From positions 1-23,406 of the forward strand of contig JBIQLO010000041.1 of assembly GCA_044464175.1 (NCBI GenBank): DNA of 23,406 bases. Direction: 5' to 3'. This stretch comes from JBIQLO01 sp044464175 (GTDB taxonomy: Bacteria > Planctomycetota > Phycisphaerae > Tepidisphaerales > Tepidisphaeraceae). Made by a program: the position numbers and the translations under genes. Each line of letters starts with the position of its first letter. The first letter of the stretch is position 1. Below, piece by piece: positions 7,381 to 14,923 of the stretch. Under the pieces are notes generated by a model, which did not search any database, had not been told where the DNA came from, and saw only the letters and a list, made by a program, of their open reading frames with translations.

Positions 7381-8451
7381 TCATTCAAACAACCGCATTT
7401 GCCCCCCGCGCATCGGCCGGCGGAAATGTCCAGCGCTCAGTGGCTCCACTGCCTGAGGATACCCCGCCTTGCGCCGGGCCAGCCGAAACAGGTCCCGAAG
7501 CTGCTCGGCAAACAATCCCTCCCCGCTCATGCGCGAGCCAAACGTGGTATTGTTCAGCTTCCCCTCCCGCATCGAGCGGATGCGATTGAGCACTTTCTCC
7601 TTTCGGTCGGGAAAATGCCGCCCCAGCCAGTCGGCAAACAGGTCCTTCACTCCATACGGCAGCCGCACGGCCGTAAACGCCGCCATCCCCGCCCCTGCTT
7701 CCCGGGCCGCTTGCAGGATCGCCGGCATCTCATGGTCCGTCAGCCCCGGAATCACCGGCGCCACCATCACGCCCGTGGGAATGCCCGCGCCCGACAGCGC
7801 CTCCAACGCCTTGAGCCGGTCGCGCGGCACGCTGGTGCGCGGCTCCATCACACGCTGCAGTTCCGGACGCAGCGTTGTGATCGAAATCAGCACGCGCACG
7901 GCCTGGAATTTCGCCAGTTCCCCCAGCAGGTCGATGTCGCGCGTCACCGCATGATTCTTGGTAATCACCGCCACCGGATTGCGGCACTCGGCCAGCACCT
8001 CCAGACAGCGGCGGGTGATCTGCAATTTCCGCTCAATCGGCTGATAACAGTCCGTGACGCCGCTCATGCCGATGGTCTGCGGCCGCCAGCCCGGCCTGCC
8101 CAGCGCCTCGCGCAAGAGCGCCGGCGCTGTCTCCTTGACGAAAATCTTCGTCTCAAAATCCAGCCCCGCCGAGTAGCCAAGCCACTCATGCGTCGGGCGG
8201 GCGTAGCAGTAGATGCACCCATGCTCGCACCCCCGGTAGGCATTGATCGAATACTCAAACCCCACATCCGGGCTGTCGTTGTGGGCCAGGATCGTGCGCG
8301 AGGTGTCCTTCAGATAAACCGTCGCCGGACGCCCCGGATCGGGCGGCCCGAACTCTTCATCCGGCGCATAGTCAATCCGCTCAAACCGTCCGGCCGGATT
8401 TCCCGCCGCCCCGCGCCCATGAATCGTGAGGCTTGTGAACGTTTCTTCCAT
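7381..8451 (-). CDS. PA0069-family radical SAM protein
   Basis: A 356-aa protein with the radical SAM cluster CEHGCIYC (Cys 75, 79, 82), preceded by FEYSINAYRGC and followed by YARPTHEWLGYSAGLDFETKI. It resembles the spore-photoproduct-lyase-like PA0069/Rv2578c group. Further matches are GMSGVTDCYQPIERKL and ITKNHAVTRDIDLL, with MVAPVIPGLTD in the second half of the barrel. The family has a 4Fe-4S cluster that cleaves S-adenosylmethionine; its cellular substrate is unknown. GGGGGAG lies 7 bases before the ATG. Length is normal. It is followed downstream by an intergenic hairpin region and is probably monocistronic or co-transcribed with the SRPBCC gene upstream. Confidence 0.92.
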   Translation of the reverse strand: MEETFTSLTIHGRGAAGNPAGRFERIDYAPDEEFGPPDPGRPATVYLKDTSRTILAHNDSPDVGFEYSINAYRGCEHGCIYCYARPTHEWLGYSAGLDFETKIFVKETAPALLREALGRPGWRPQTIGMSGVTDCYQPIERKLQITRRCLEVLAECRNPVAVITKNHAVTRDIDLLGELAKFQAVRVLISITTLRPELQRVMEPRTSVPRDRLKALEALSGAGIPTGVMVAPVIPGLTDHEMPAILQAAREAGAGMAAFTAVRLPYGVKDLFADWLGRHFPDRKEKVLNRIRSMREGKLNNTTFGSRMSGEGLFAEQLRDLFRLARRKAGYPQAVEPLSAGHFRRPMRGGQMRLFE

Positions 8452-8644
8452 GCGATGGCTCCCCCTTCATCGTAGCACGGAATGGGAAGATGGAAAGAAG
8501 AAAATGCGGTCAATGTTAGGATTCGACAACGCCGTGCCAAGCGGCTCCAATGACGCGCCGCGGGGAAACGGAGCACAAAGAGCGCTCAAATCGCTTGCCA
8601 ACCAACACTGCCGCTCCCTGATGAACCAGTTTTCCGAGTCCCGC

Positions 8645-9091
8645 TCAATCCGGAATGTCCGGCTCCACCAGCCGCGCCAGGGCCGCCAGCGACTCCTGCC
8701 ACCCCAGGCAGCACGCCTCGGGCGGAATGACCTCCGGAATCCCTTCCTGCACGATGGAGAGTTCGGTGCCGCAGGAAACCTGCTTCAGCGTGATTGTCGT
8801 GCGCATCTCACCCGGCAGGTTCGGATCGTCGAACCGGTCCGTGTGGACGATGCGCTCGTTCGGCCTCAGTTCAAGGAATTCCCCGCCAAATGAGTGACCA
8901 TGCCCCGTGCCGAAATTCGTGAACGACATCCGGTACGTGCCCCCCACCTTCGCCTCCAGCTGGTGAACCTTGCACGTGAACGCGTCAGGTGGCAGCCACT
9001 TGGCCAGGGCGTCGGCCTCCAGAAATGCCCGGTAAACCTTTTCAGGCGTCGTTCGCAGCACACGGTGAAACCGAACGGTGTTTGCCGGCAT
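8645..9091 (-). CDS. SRPBCC (AHSA1-like) family protein
   Basis: A 148-aa protein of the START/Bet v 1-like AHSA1 family. The N-terminus (VRFHRVLRTTPEKVYRAFLEADALAKWLPP), the middle segment GGTYRMSFTNFGTG and the C-terminal helix PEACCLGWQESLAALARLVEP are typical. These proteins form a hydrophobic cavity and bind small ligands. Prokaryotic members are often annotated as polyketide cyclase-like or toxin-resistance proteins without proof. AAAAGGAG lies 6 bases before the ATG. The 193-bp gap to the radical SAM gene holds no recognisable signal. Confidence 0.9.
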   Translation of the reverse strand: MPANTVRFHRVLRTTPEKVYRAFLEADALAKWLPPDAFTCKVHQLEAKVGGTYRMSFTNFGTGHGHSFGGEFLELRPNERIVHTDRFDDPNLPGEMRTTITLKQVSCGTELSIVQEGIPEVIPPEACCLGWQESLAALARLVEPDIPD

Positions 9092-9191
9092 GAGTCGCTC
9101 CTTTTATTTCAGCACACGGACCTGATGCAAAACGATACGGTTGTTTAATGCCACCCGTCTCAGGACGTCATGCCTCCTGCCGCGCAACGTT

Positions 9192-9818
9192 CTAAAACAG
9201 CGGCCCGCGCAGGTCAATCTCGCCCGTCGGCCACGCCCGCCCGCAAAGCGGAAGGATCATCGCATTGGCCACCGGATGAACGACCCTCTGCCCCGTCGCC
9301 GGATCGATCTGCCGAAACGGATTCTCCACGTTCCGATACCCGCTGGAGGCATACACCTCGGTTCGCCCGAAGAGCACCGCAAACTCAAACGGCCGCTCCC
9401 CCAGCCACCCCTGAATTTCCTTCATCAGCCGCCGCACCAGCCCCCGCCCGCGCCACTCCGGATGCACGCACACCTCGGCCACCCCGCCGATCCGCAATTC
9501 CCCCGCGCCCGACCCCAGCCGCTTGTCGTGAATGCAGGCATGGGCGATCAGCCGCCCGGCCGGATCCCGGATCATCCACCGATGGTGCGGCGGCTCCCGG
9601 TAATGCCGGTGCCTGGAAAACAGCGCCTCATCCTTGGGAAAGCACATCACCAGCAGCTGCCGCAGCTCCGCATCCAGCGCTGCATCCACCCCCGCATCAT
9701 CCAAATCCTCCAGCGTCAGGTCGAGTGCATCCATGGCGTGATCCCATCTTTCCAGCAGCCCGTGCGCTGCGCGCTTTCTTGCCTGCCTCTGGGCGAACGT
9801 AAATTCCGCCTGCCGCAT
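9192..9818 (-). CDS. GNAT-family N-acetyltransferase
   Basis: A 208-aa protein with a GNAT core. Strand/loop EVCVHPEWRGRGLVRRLM contains the acetyl-CoA pyrophosphate-binding R/Q-x-x-G-x-A-like loop (here RGRGLV). It is preceded by AGRLIAHACIHDKR and followed by EFAVLFGRTEVYASSGYRNVEN. The substrate is unknown. The frame starts at 9818, but GGGAGG abuts that ATG with no spacer. The in-frame ATG at 9734 (residue 29) is a serious alternative and would remove a basic N-terminus without core residues. Confidence 0.85.
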   Translation of the reverse strand: MRQAEFTFAQRQARKRAAHGLLERWDHAMDALDLTLEDLDDAGVDAALDAELRQLLVMCFPKDEALFSRHRHYREPPHHRWMIRDPAGRLIAHACIHDKRLGSGAGELRIGGVAEVCVHPEWRGRGLVRRLMKEIQGWLGERPFEFAVLFGRTEVYASSGYRNVENPFRQIDPATGQRVVHPVANAMILPLCGRAWPTGEIDLRGPLF

Positions 9819-9871
9819 CCTCCCAACGCTTCATCCCCGCTGCTTCAGGTGCGGCACTATTCAGCGGCATG

Positions 9872-9887
9872 GGCGGCTTCAGCCGCC
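9872..9887. repeat. Palindrome GGCGGCT-TC-AGCCGCC
   Basis: A perfect 7-bp inverted repeat lies between the transketolase stop and the GNAT gene. It has no T tract. It may be a dispersed palindromic repeat or act as a transcription stop. Confidence 0.4.
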
Positions 9888-9958
9888 GCTCTTGTATAAC
9901 GGTAGCTCAAGCCGCCCTGATGCCAGGCGCTCGGGCCTGAATGCGATCGTAGCCGCGC

Positions 9959-11938
9959 CTATTTTTTCGCCGCCGCCACGATCGCCTTCCTCCCCAGCCC
10001 CAGGTAATCCAGCACATCGTCCGGCGTATGCCCGCTCTTGGGGAACTGCTGCACGTACAGCCGTTCCAGCTTGATGTCGCCCGCCGCCCCCGCATCCGTG
10101 ATCGTCGCGGCAATTTCCGCATCCAGCCCGCCGGTGTAATTGTCCTCCACGGTGATGATCCGCTTCCCATGCTCGGCCGCGAACTTCAGCAGGTCTCCCC
10201 CCTTGGCCAGCGGCAGTGAATAGGCGTCGATCACCGACGCCTGCACGCCGTCCTTGCCCAGTTCGTTGGCCGCCGCCAGGCACTCATGCACCATGTACCC
10301 CGCCGTCACGAACGTCAGATCCTTCCCCTCCCGCAGCACGCGCCACCCGCCGGGGGTGAAATCAGTGTCCTCCGGCTTGTACAGCAGCGGCACATCCGCC
10401 CGCAGCGTCCGCTGATAGCAGCAGCCGTCGAGGTTCGCCATCAATTCCGTGATCCGGTAACAGCTCACCGCGTCCGAGGGGAAAAAGTAGTGCACGGCCG
10501 TCTCGCCATGGTAGTTCTTGGCATGGCAGAAGCTGCGGAAAAACGCCGCATCCGGCAGCGACATCTGGCTGGGCCCGTCCGCCGCCAGCGTCACCCCCGC
10601 GTGCGAACCGGTCAGCTTGAAATTCGCCCCGCTGATGATCGCCATTTCGATCTGGTCATACGCCCGGGTAAAGAACTTGGCGAACGTCGAGCAAAACGGA
10701 ATCTTCCCCCCCGCCGCCGCCCCTGCGGCCACCGACACCATGTTCTGCTCGGCGATCTTGCACTCCAGGTAGTGCTCGGGAAACTTCTCGGCGAACCACT
10801 GGGCATGCGTGGAATTCTTCACATCCGCATCCAACCCAATGATGCGCCCATCGGCCTGCCCCAGCGCCACCAGCGCCGCCCCATACGCCTTGCGCGGCGC
10901 GATCGGCTTGCCCGCCTTTAAATCCTTGTCCAGCCCCACCAGCGCCAACCCAGCCTCAAATCCCGCCGCCTTGATCGTCTTCTTCCCCTCCGCCTGCGGG
11001 TTCTTGCCCTCCGGCGGCGCGGGAATCTTCAGCTCCCCGTCAATCTTGTAGCTCTCCACCCCCAGCGCCTTGGCGGTCTTGTCCAGCTCCCCCAGCACTT
11101 CCGACATCTTGTCCTTCTTGACCGGCGTCCCGTGCTTGCCCATCCCCTGCTCCGCCGCCGCGCCCCACCCCTTGACCGTCCGCGCGATGATGGCGAACGG
11201 CCGATGCCCGTTCTTCACCACGTGCAATTCGCTGAATGCCTTGGCGATCGCCTCCGGATCGTGCCCGTCGATGATCCGGGCGATGAACCCGAACGCCTCC
11301 GCCTTTTTCGCCAGCGTGTCGGCCGATTGCTGCGGGCTCACCCAGTCACTCTGCGCCAGTTCGTTGCAGTTGAAGATCGGCACCACGTTGGTCAGCGACT
11401 GATCGGCGATGAAATCCATCGCCTCCCAGATCTGCCCCTCGCGGCTTTCCCCGTCCCCGATGATGCAGAAGACGTTCCGGTCGATCTTGTCCATGCGAGC
11501 CGCCGCCCCCACCCCGGCCGCCACGCTCAACCCCTGCCCCAGCGACCCGGTCGCCGCGTCAAAAAATGGCACCCCCAGCTGCGGATTCGGGTGCCCGTCA
11601 ATGGGCGAACCAATCGCCCGCAGGCTCATCGCATCTTCCCGCGTCATCGCCCGCGCCGCCTCGCGCCCCTTGCCCAGCGGAAGGATCGTCCCGCCCAGAT
11701 CGGCGTACGCCGCGTAAATGATCGGCACCGCGTGCCCCTCGCTCAGCACCAGCCGGTCCGCCCGCGGGTTCCACGGGTCCTTCGGGTCCCACCGCATCTC
11801 GTGATACATCAGCACCGTCACCAGATGCGCCAGCGACAGCGCGGTGGACGGATGCCCCGACCCTGCGGCGGTGGTCATTTCAACCGACAGCTTTCCCAGA
11901 TCAACGGCCTTGCGATTCACGGCGGCGGCGAAGCTCAT
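9959..11938 (-). CDS. tkt: Transketolase
   Basis: A 659-aa transketolase, full length for the family. It moves two-carbon units between sugar phosphates in the pentose phosphate pathway, using thiamine diphosphate. Visible are GSGHPSTALS (His 29), the ThDP motif from GDG (161-163) to NCN (190-192), and the pyrimidine domain with CKIAEQNMVSVAAG (catalytic Glu 397). The C-terminal domain includes ITVEDNYTGGLDAEIA. A low-complexity Lys/Ala/Pro stretch joins the first two domains. The start has AGAGGA 7 bases upstream, and a good promoter lies 43-71 bp upstream. It is divergent from dnaJ. Confidence 0.96.
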   Translation of the reverse strand: MSFAAAVNRKAVDLGKLSVEMTTAAGSGHPSTALSLAHLVTVLMYHEMRWDPKDPWNPRADRLVLSEGHAVPIIYAAYADLGGTILPLGKGREAARAMTREDAMSLRAIGSPIDGHPNPQLGVPFFDAATGSLGQGLSVAAGVGAAARMDKIDRNVFCIIGDGESREGQIWEAMDFIADQSLTNVVPIFNCNELAQSDWVSPQQSADTLAKKAEAFGFIARIIDGHDPEAIAKAFSELHVVKNGHRPFAIIARTVKGWGAAAEQGMGKHGTPVKKDKMSEVLGELDKTAKALGVESYKIDGELKIPAPPEGKNPQAEGKKTIKAAGFEAGLALVGLDKDLKAGKPIAPRKAYGAALVALGQADGRIIGLDADVKNSTHAQWFAEKFPEHYLECKIAEQNMVSVAAGAAAGGKIPFCSTFAKFFTRAYDQIEMAIISGANFKLTGSHAGVTLAADGPSQMSLPDAAFFRSFCHAKNYHGETAVHYFFPSDAVSCYRITELMANLDGCCYQRTLRADVPLLYKPEDTDFTPGGWRVLREGKDLTFVTAGYMVHECLAAANELGKDGVQASVIDAYSLPLAKGGDLLKFAAEHGKRIITVEDNYTGGLDAEIAATITDAGAAGDIKLERLYVQQFPKSGHTPDDVLDYLGLGRKAIVAAAKK

Positions 11939-11980
11939 AACAGTTTCCTCTAAAGACGGTTCCCTTTTGACAAACGCCCA

Positions 11981-12009
11981 AAGATAGCAGCCCGGGCATG
12001 GGATGGCAA
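11981..12009 (-). promoter_or_regulatory. Predicted sigma70-type promoter of tkt
   Basis: On the minus strand TTGCCA (12004-12009) and TATCTT (11981-11986) are separated by 17 bases, giving a start about 35 bases before the tkt ATG. Spacing is ideal and each hexamer is close to consensus. Confidence 0.6.
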
Positions 12010-12050
12010 TTGCTCAAAATGACCGCCTACACCCCACCGCCGAATCGTGC

Positions 12051-12056
12051 TAAGAT
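12051..12056 (+). promoter_or_regulatory. Possible -10 element of dnaJ, leaderless arrangement
   Basis: TAAGAT ends 7 bases before the dnaJ ATG with only a C-rich spacer, and no ribosome-binding site is present. If used, the transcript would begin at or next to the ATG. No convincing -35 is seen at the right distance. Confidence 0.35.
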
Positions 12057-12063
12057 TCCCCCG

Positions 12064-13086
12064 ATGGCCAAAAAGGACTACTACGAGGTGCTGGGGGTGT
12101 CGCGCGGTGCGTCGGCCGACGAAATCAAGCGGGCCCATCGAAAACTCGTCCGCAAATACCACCCCGACGTCAACAAGGAGGACAAGCAGGCCGAGGAAAA
12201 GTTCAAGGAAGTCCAGGAGGCCTACGACATCCTCTCCGACCCCCAGAAACGCAAAAACTACGACCAGTTCGGCCACGCCGGCGTCGGCGCGGCCCCCGGC
12301 GGACCCGGCGCCCCCGGCGGCGGTCCCGGCTTTGACCCCTTCGCCGAAGCCTTCCGCCAGAGCCGCCAGCGCGGCGGCGGCCGGGGACAATCCTACTCCT
12401 GGCGCGTCGATCCCAACGTCGATGTCGAGGATTTCGGCGGCGCAGAGGGCTTCGGCGACCTCTTCGAACAGCTCTTCGGCGCCCGCGGCGGACCCCGCCC
12501 CGGTGCGGGCTTCGGACGCCAGGCCGGCGCACGCCCCCGCGCTGAGCCCCCCCAGCCGGCCGACGTGGAATACCCCGTCACCCTCACCTTCGAGCAGGCC
12601 GCCCGCGGCACCAAGCTCCCCCTCCGCATCAACCGCGACGGGAAAATGGAGACCATCGAAGTCACCATCCCCCCCGGCATGAAGGATGCCAGCCGAATGC
12701 GCATCAAGGGACGCGGCCAGGAAGCCAACGGCCGGCGCGGCGACCTCTACATCATCACCCGCGTCACCGAACACCCCTACTACCGCCGCGAAGGACTGGA
12801 CGTCCACCTGGACCTGCCCATCAGCCTCTATGAGGCCCTGCTGGGCGCCAAGGTCACCGTCCCCACCCTCGACGGCCCGGTCACCCTCACCATCCCCCCG
12901 GGCACCAGCAGCGGCGCAAAGCTCCGCATCAAGGGCCGCGGCATCGAACGGGCCGGTGAAAAAGGGGACCAGTACGTCAACATCCGCGTCCTGGTCCCCA
13001 AGGATCTCGACGGCGACGACCGCGCTGCAATCAAAAAACTCCAGGAAAAACACCCCCTCAACGCCCGCGCGGATGTGAAATGGTAA
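12064..13086 (+). CDS. DnaJ-type co-chaperone without zinc finger (type II, CbpA-like)
   Basis: A 340-aa Hsp40. An N-terminal J domain starts [12 protein letters not shown], with HPD at residues 33-35, which stimulates DnaK ATPase. A Gly/Pro/Arg-rich linker follows (about 75-155), then two beta-rich substrate-binding domains (from [15 protein letters not shown] and from [21 protein letters not shown]). The CxxCxGxG zinc repeats of DnaJ proper are absent, placing it with CbpA/DjlA-like class II proteins. The ATG at 12064 starts the J domain exactly; longer frames add no conserved sequence. No dnaK or grpE is adjacent. Its stop is followed 4 bases later by heptad element C. Confidence 0.93.
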   Translation: MAKKDYYEVLGVSRGASADEIKRAHRKLVRKYHPDVNKEDKQAEEKFKEVQEAYDILSDPQKRKNYDQFGHAGVGAAPGGPGAPGGGPGFDPFAEAFRQSRQRGGGRGQSYSWRVDPNVDVEDFGGAEGFGDLFEQLFGARGGPRPGAGFGRQAGARPRAEPPQPADVEYPVTLTFEQAARGTKLPLRINRDGKMETIEVTIPPGMKDASRMRIKGRGQEANGRRGDLYIITRVTEHPYYRREGLDVHLDLPISLYEALLGAKVTVPTLDGPVTLTIPPGTSSGAKLRIKGRGIERAGEKGDQYVNIRVLVPKDLDGDDRAAIKKLQEKHPLNARADVKW

Positions 13087-13090
13087 AAAC

Positions 13091-13170
13091 GTTGTTGGTT
13101 ATTTGTTTTTTGTTATTGGTTTTGGATAGGGCGGCCAACAAACAACAAATAACCAACAACAAATAACAAG
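13091..13170. repeat. Heptad inverted-repeat element C (TTGTTNN units)
   Basis: The left arm 13091-13126 consists of five degenerate 7-base units (TTGTTGG, TTATTTG and relatives). The right arm 13137-13170 is its inverted counterpart. A 17-bp perfect match pairs 13091-13107 with 13144-13160, followed by one mismatch and 6 more pairs. The central 13115-13136 region would be the loop. The element fills nearly all of the 91-bp gap between dnaJ and the first M16 gene. Its right end supplies the AAGG that serves as ribosome site of that gene. Confidence 0.85.
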
Positions 13171-13177
13171 GCACAGC

Positions 13178-14413
13178 ATGGCAACCGAAACCTACTTTCA
13201 ACACACCTACGACAACGGCCTGACCCTCGTCCTCCAGCGCATGCCCGCCATGCGCTCGGCGGCCATGACCCTCATGACCCCCGCCGGCGCCGCCGGCGAT
13301 CCCCCCCAGCGCTCCGGCCTGGCCACCGTCCTGTCCGACCTGGCCCTGCGCGGCGCCGGCCCGCGCGACAGCCGCCAACTCACCGACTACCTCGACTCCC
13401 TGGGGCTGCAGCGCTCCGCCCACGTCGGTGTCCACCACACGCGCTTCGGCTGCGCCGCCCTGGCCGAAAAGGTGATCGAATCCCTCCCCGCCTATGGCGA
13501 CATCCTCCAGCGGGCCCACCTGCCCGAAAACGGCTTCGCCCCCGCCCGCGACCTGGCCCTTCAGGCGCTCGAGGGCGTGGAGGATGACCCCCGCCAGAAA
13601 CTCATCATTCTTCTGCGCCACTGGTTCCTCCCCGCCCCGCTGGGCCGCAACGCCATGGGCCAAATTCCCGACCTCCGGCAACTGACGCTCGACGACTGCC
13701 GCCGCGACTACGCCCAGCGCTACCAGCCCGACGGCTCCATTCTCGCCCTGGCCGGCAACCTCGAATTCGACGCCGTCCGCGATGCCGTCGCCGCCGCCTT
13801 CGCCCAGTGGAAGCCACACGCCGCCCCGGCCCTTCCCCAATCCCCCCCGCCCGGCCGCTTCCACCACGAATCCCAGGAGAGCGAGCAGACCCACATCGGC
13901 CTGGCCTGGCCCAGCGTCCTGGAGACCGACCCCGATTACTACATCGTCCGCCTGGCGATGGAGGCCCTCTCCGGCGGCATGTCCGGCCGCCTCTTCACCG
14001 AAGTCCGCGAAAAACGCGGCCTGGCCTACAGCGTCTGGGCCGGCTACTCCGGCATGCGCGAGATCGGCTTCATCCTCGGCTATGCCGGCACCAGCAACGA
14101 CCGCGCCCAGGAAACCCTCGACTGCTTCCTCGAGCAGGTCCGCCGCCTGTCCGACGGCATCACCGCCGCCGAACTGGAACGCGCCAAGACCGGCCTCAAG
14201 GCCGCCACCATCATGCAGGGCGAGTCCACCAGCGCCCGCGCCGGCGCCATCGCCCACGATGTCTTCATCCACGGCCGCATCCGCACCCTCGACGAAATCA
14301 AGGCCGCCATCGACGCCGTCACCCTCGACCAGATCAACGCCTGGCTAAAATCCCACCCCGCCGGCCCCTTCACGATCGTCACCGTCGGACCGAAAGAGCT
14401 GAAATGTGGATAA
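13178..14413 (+). CDS. M16-family peptidase-like protein, non-catalytic subunit
   Basis: A 411-aa protein of the M16B (pitrilysin/processing-peptidase) family. The N-terminal domain lacks the zinc motif: at the expected place it reads GLATVLSDLALRGAG in place of HxxEH. The C-terminal domain has GRLFTEVREKRGLAYSVWAGY, the Arg/Tyr region known from non-zinc subunits. In known bacterial M16B pairs one subunit carries zinc and the other the R/Y pair, and they act as a heterodimer. The zinc partner is the gene at 14924. The ATG at 13178 has AAGG 6 bases upstream. The stop is followed by one base and then heptad element D. High GC, like the neighbours. Confidence 0.92.
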   Translation: MATETYFQHTYDNGLTLVLQRMPAMRSAAMTLMTPAGAAGDPPQRSGLATVLSDLALRGAGPRDSRQLTDYLDSLGLQRSAHVGVHHTRFGCAALAEKVIESLPAYGDILQRAHLPENGFAPARDLALQALEGVEDDPRQKLIILLRHWFLPAPLGRNAMGQIPDLRQLTLDDCRRDYAQRYQPDGSILALAGNLEFDAVRDAVAAAFAQWKPHAAPALPQSPPPGRFHHESQESEQTHIGLAWPSVLETDPDYYIVRLAMEALSGGMSGRLFTEVREKRGLAYSVWAGYSGMREIGFILGYAGTSNDRAQETLDCFLEQVRRLSDGITAAELERAKTGLKAATIMQGESTSARAGAIAHDVFIHGRIRTLDEIKAAIDAVTLDQINAWLKSHPAGPFTIVTVGPKELKCG

Positions 14414-14414
14414 A

Positions 14415-14449
14415 TTGTCACTTGTCACTTGCTACTTGTTACTTGTATG
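14415..14449. repeat. Left heptad array of element D
   Basis: Five 7-base units of TTGTCAC/TTGTTAC type start one base after the stop codon of the first M16 gene. The sequence is inverted relative to the array at 14856-14910. Confidence 0.88.
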
Positions 14450-14478
14450 GGTGCCTTGAACAAGAACGGAGATTGACA

Positions 14479-14883
14479 ATGGCGGGCAAAGGATTTGAGC
14501 ATTTGGAGATCTATCGACTGTCGGAAGATCTTGCCGACAGAATATGGAATTTGGTCGCGGGGTGGGATTCATTTGCCAAAAATGCGATTGGATGGCAGAT
14601 CGTTCGAGCTGCCGACAGCATTGGCGCCAATATCGCCGAAGGGAGCGGACGGGGCACGTCCAAAGACAACTGTCATTTTGTGCGGATTGGGCGAGGTTCA
14701 CTCTATGAGACGCGGCATTTTCTGCGCAGGGCCTATCAGCGACAGCTCATGACCCAAGAGCAAATCTCCTCGCTCAAACCGCTCATTCAGGAATTAGGCC
14801 CCCGCCTGAATGCCTACCTTCGCTCCATTGCCAGGCAAACCAAACCGCCACCACACAAGCAACAAGTAACAAGTAACAAGTAA
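14479..14883 (+). CDS. Four-helix-bundle protein (S23/intervening-sequence protein, Avd-like)
   Basis: A 134-aa, all-helical protein of the family found in 23S rRNA intervening sequences and, as Avd, in diversity-generating retroelements. Signatures: FEHLEIYRLSEDLADRIW, then IVRAADSIGANIAEGSGRG, then GRGSLYETRHFLRRAY. Avd binds reverse transcriptase and RNA; the role of stand-alone members is unknown. The ATG at 14479 has CGGAGA upstream. Base composition is visibly lower in GC than in the M16 genes on each side. The last codons (KQQVTSNK) are translated from the right heptad array, so gene and repeat are fused. No reverse transcriptase or template repeat is in the window. Family is certain, function not. 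Confidence 0.93.
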   Translation: MAGKGFEHLEIYRLSEDLADRIWNLVAGWDSFAKNAIGWQIVRAADSIGANIAEGSGRGTSKDNCHFVRIGRGSLYETRHFLRRAYQRQLMTQEQISSLKPLIQELGPRLNAYLRSIARQTKPPPHKQQVTSNK

Positions 14884-14910
14884 CAAGCAACAAGCAACAA
14901 GCAACAAACC
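14856..14910. repeat. Right heptad array of element D
   Basis: Seven CAAGTAA/CAAGCAA units plus a partial CAAACC unit, ending 13 bases before the ATG of the second M16 gene. The array overlaps the 3' end of the four-helix-bundle gene, including its stop codon. Confidence 0.9.
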
Positions 14911-14923
14911 ATCAGGTACAATT

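Larger units (their letters stand above)
14415..14910. mobile_element. Heptad element D enclosing a four-helix-bundle gene
   Basis: A unit with inverted arrays of 7-base repeats at both ends (14415-14449 and 14856-14910) around one small AT-richer gene (14479-14883). The arrays are complementary: a 14-base block of two ACTTGTT-type units on the left matches several positions on the right. It sits between two M16 genes on the same strand, immediately after the stop of the first. No transposase, integrase or target-site duplication is visible. The mobile nature is inferred from composition, location and the flanking repeats. Confidence 0.6.

Noticed and set aside
11950..14272. Long minus-strand frames across dnaJ and the first M16 gene
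   Set aside because: They are low-complexity antisense shadows of well-supported plus-strand genes.
14479..14883. Complete diversity-generating retroelement around the Avd-like gene
   Set aside because: No reverse transcriptase, template repeat or variable repeat is present in the window.
14856..14910. Heptad array as a CRISPR or simple microsatellite
   Set aside because: Units are 7 bases without spacers, so it is not CRISPR. The matching inverted array at 14415-14449 argues against a plain microsatellite.
14415..14910. Classical insertion sequence
   Set aside because: There is no transposase and no visible target-site duplication; the inverted ends are tandem 7-base arrays, not unique terminal repeats.
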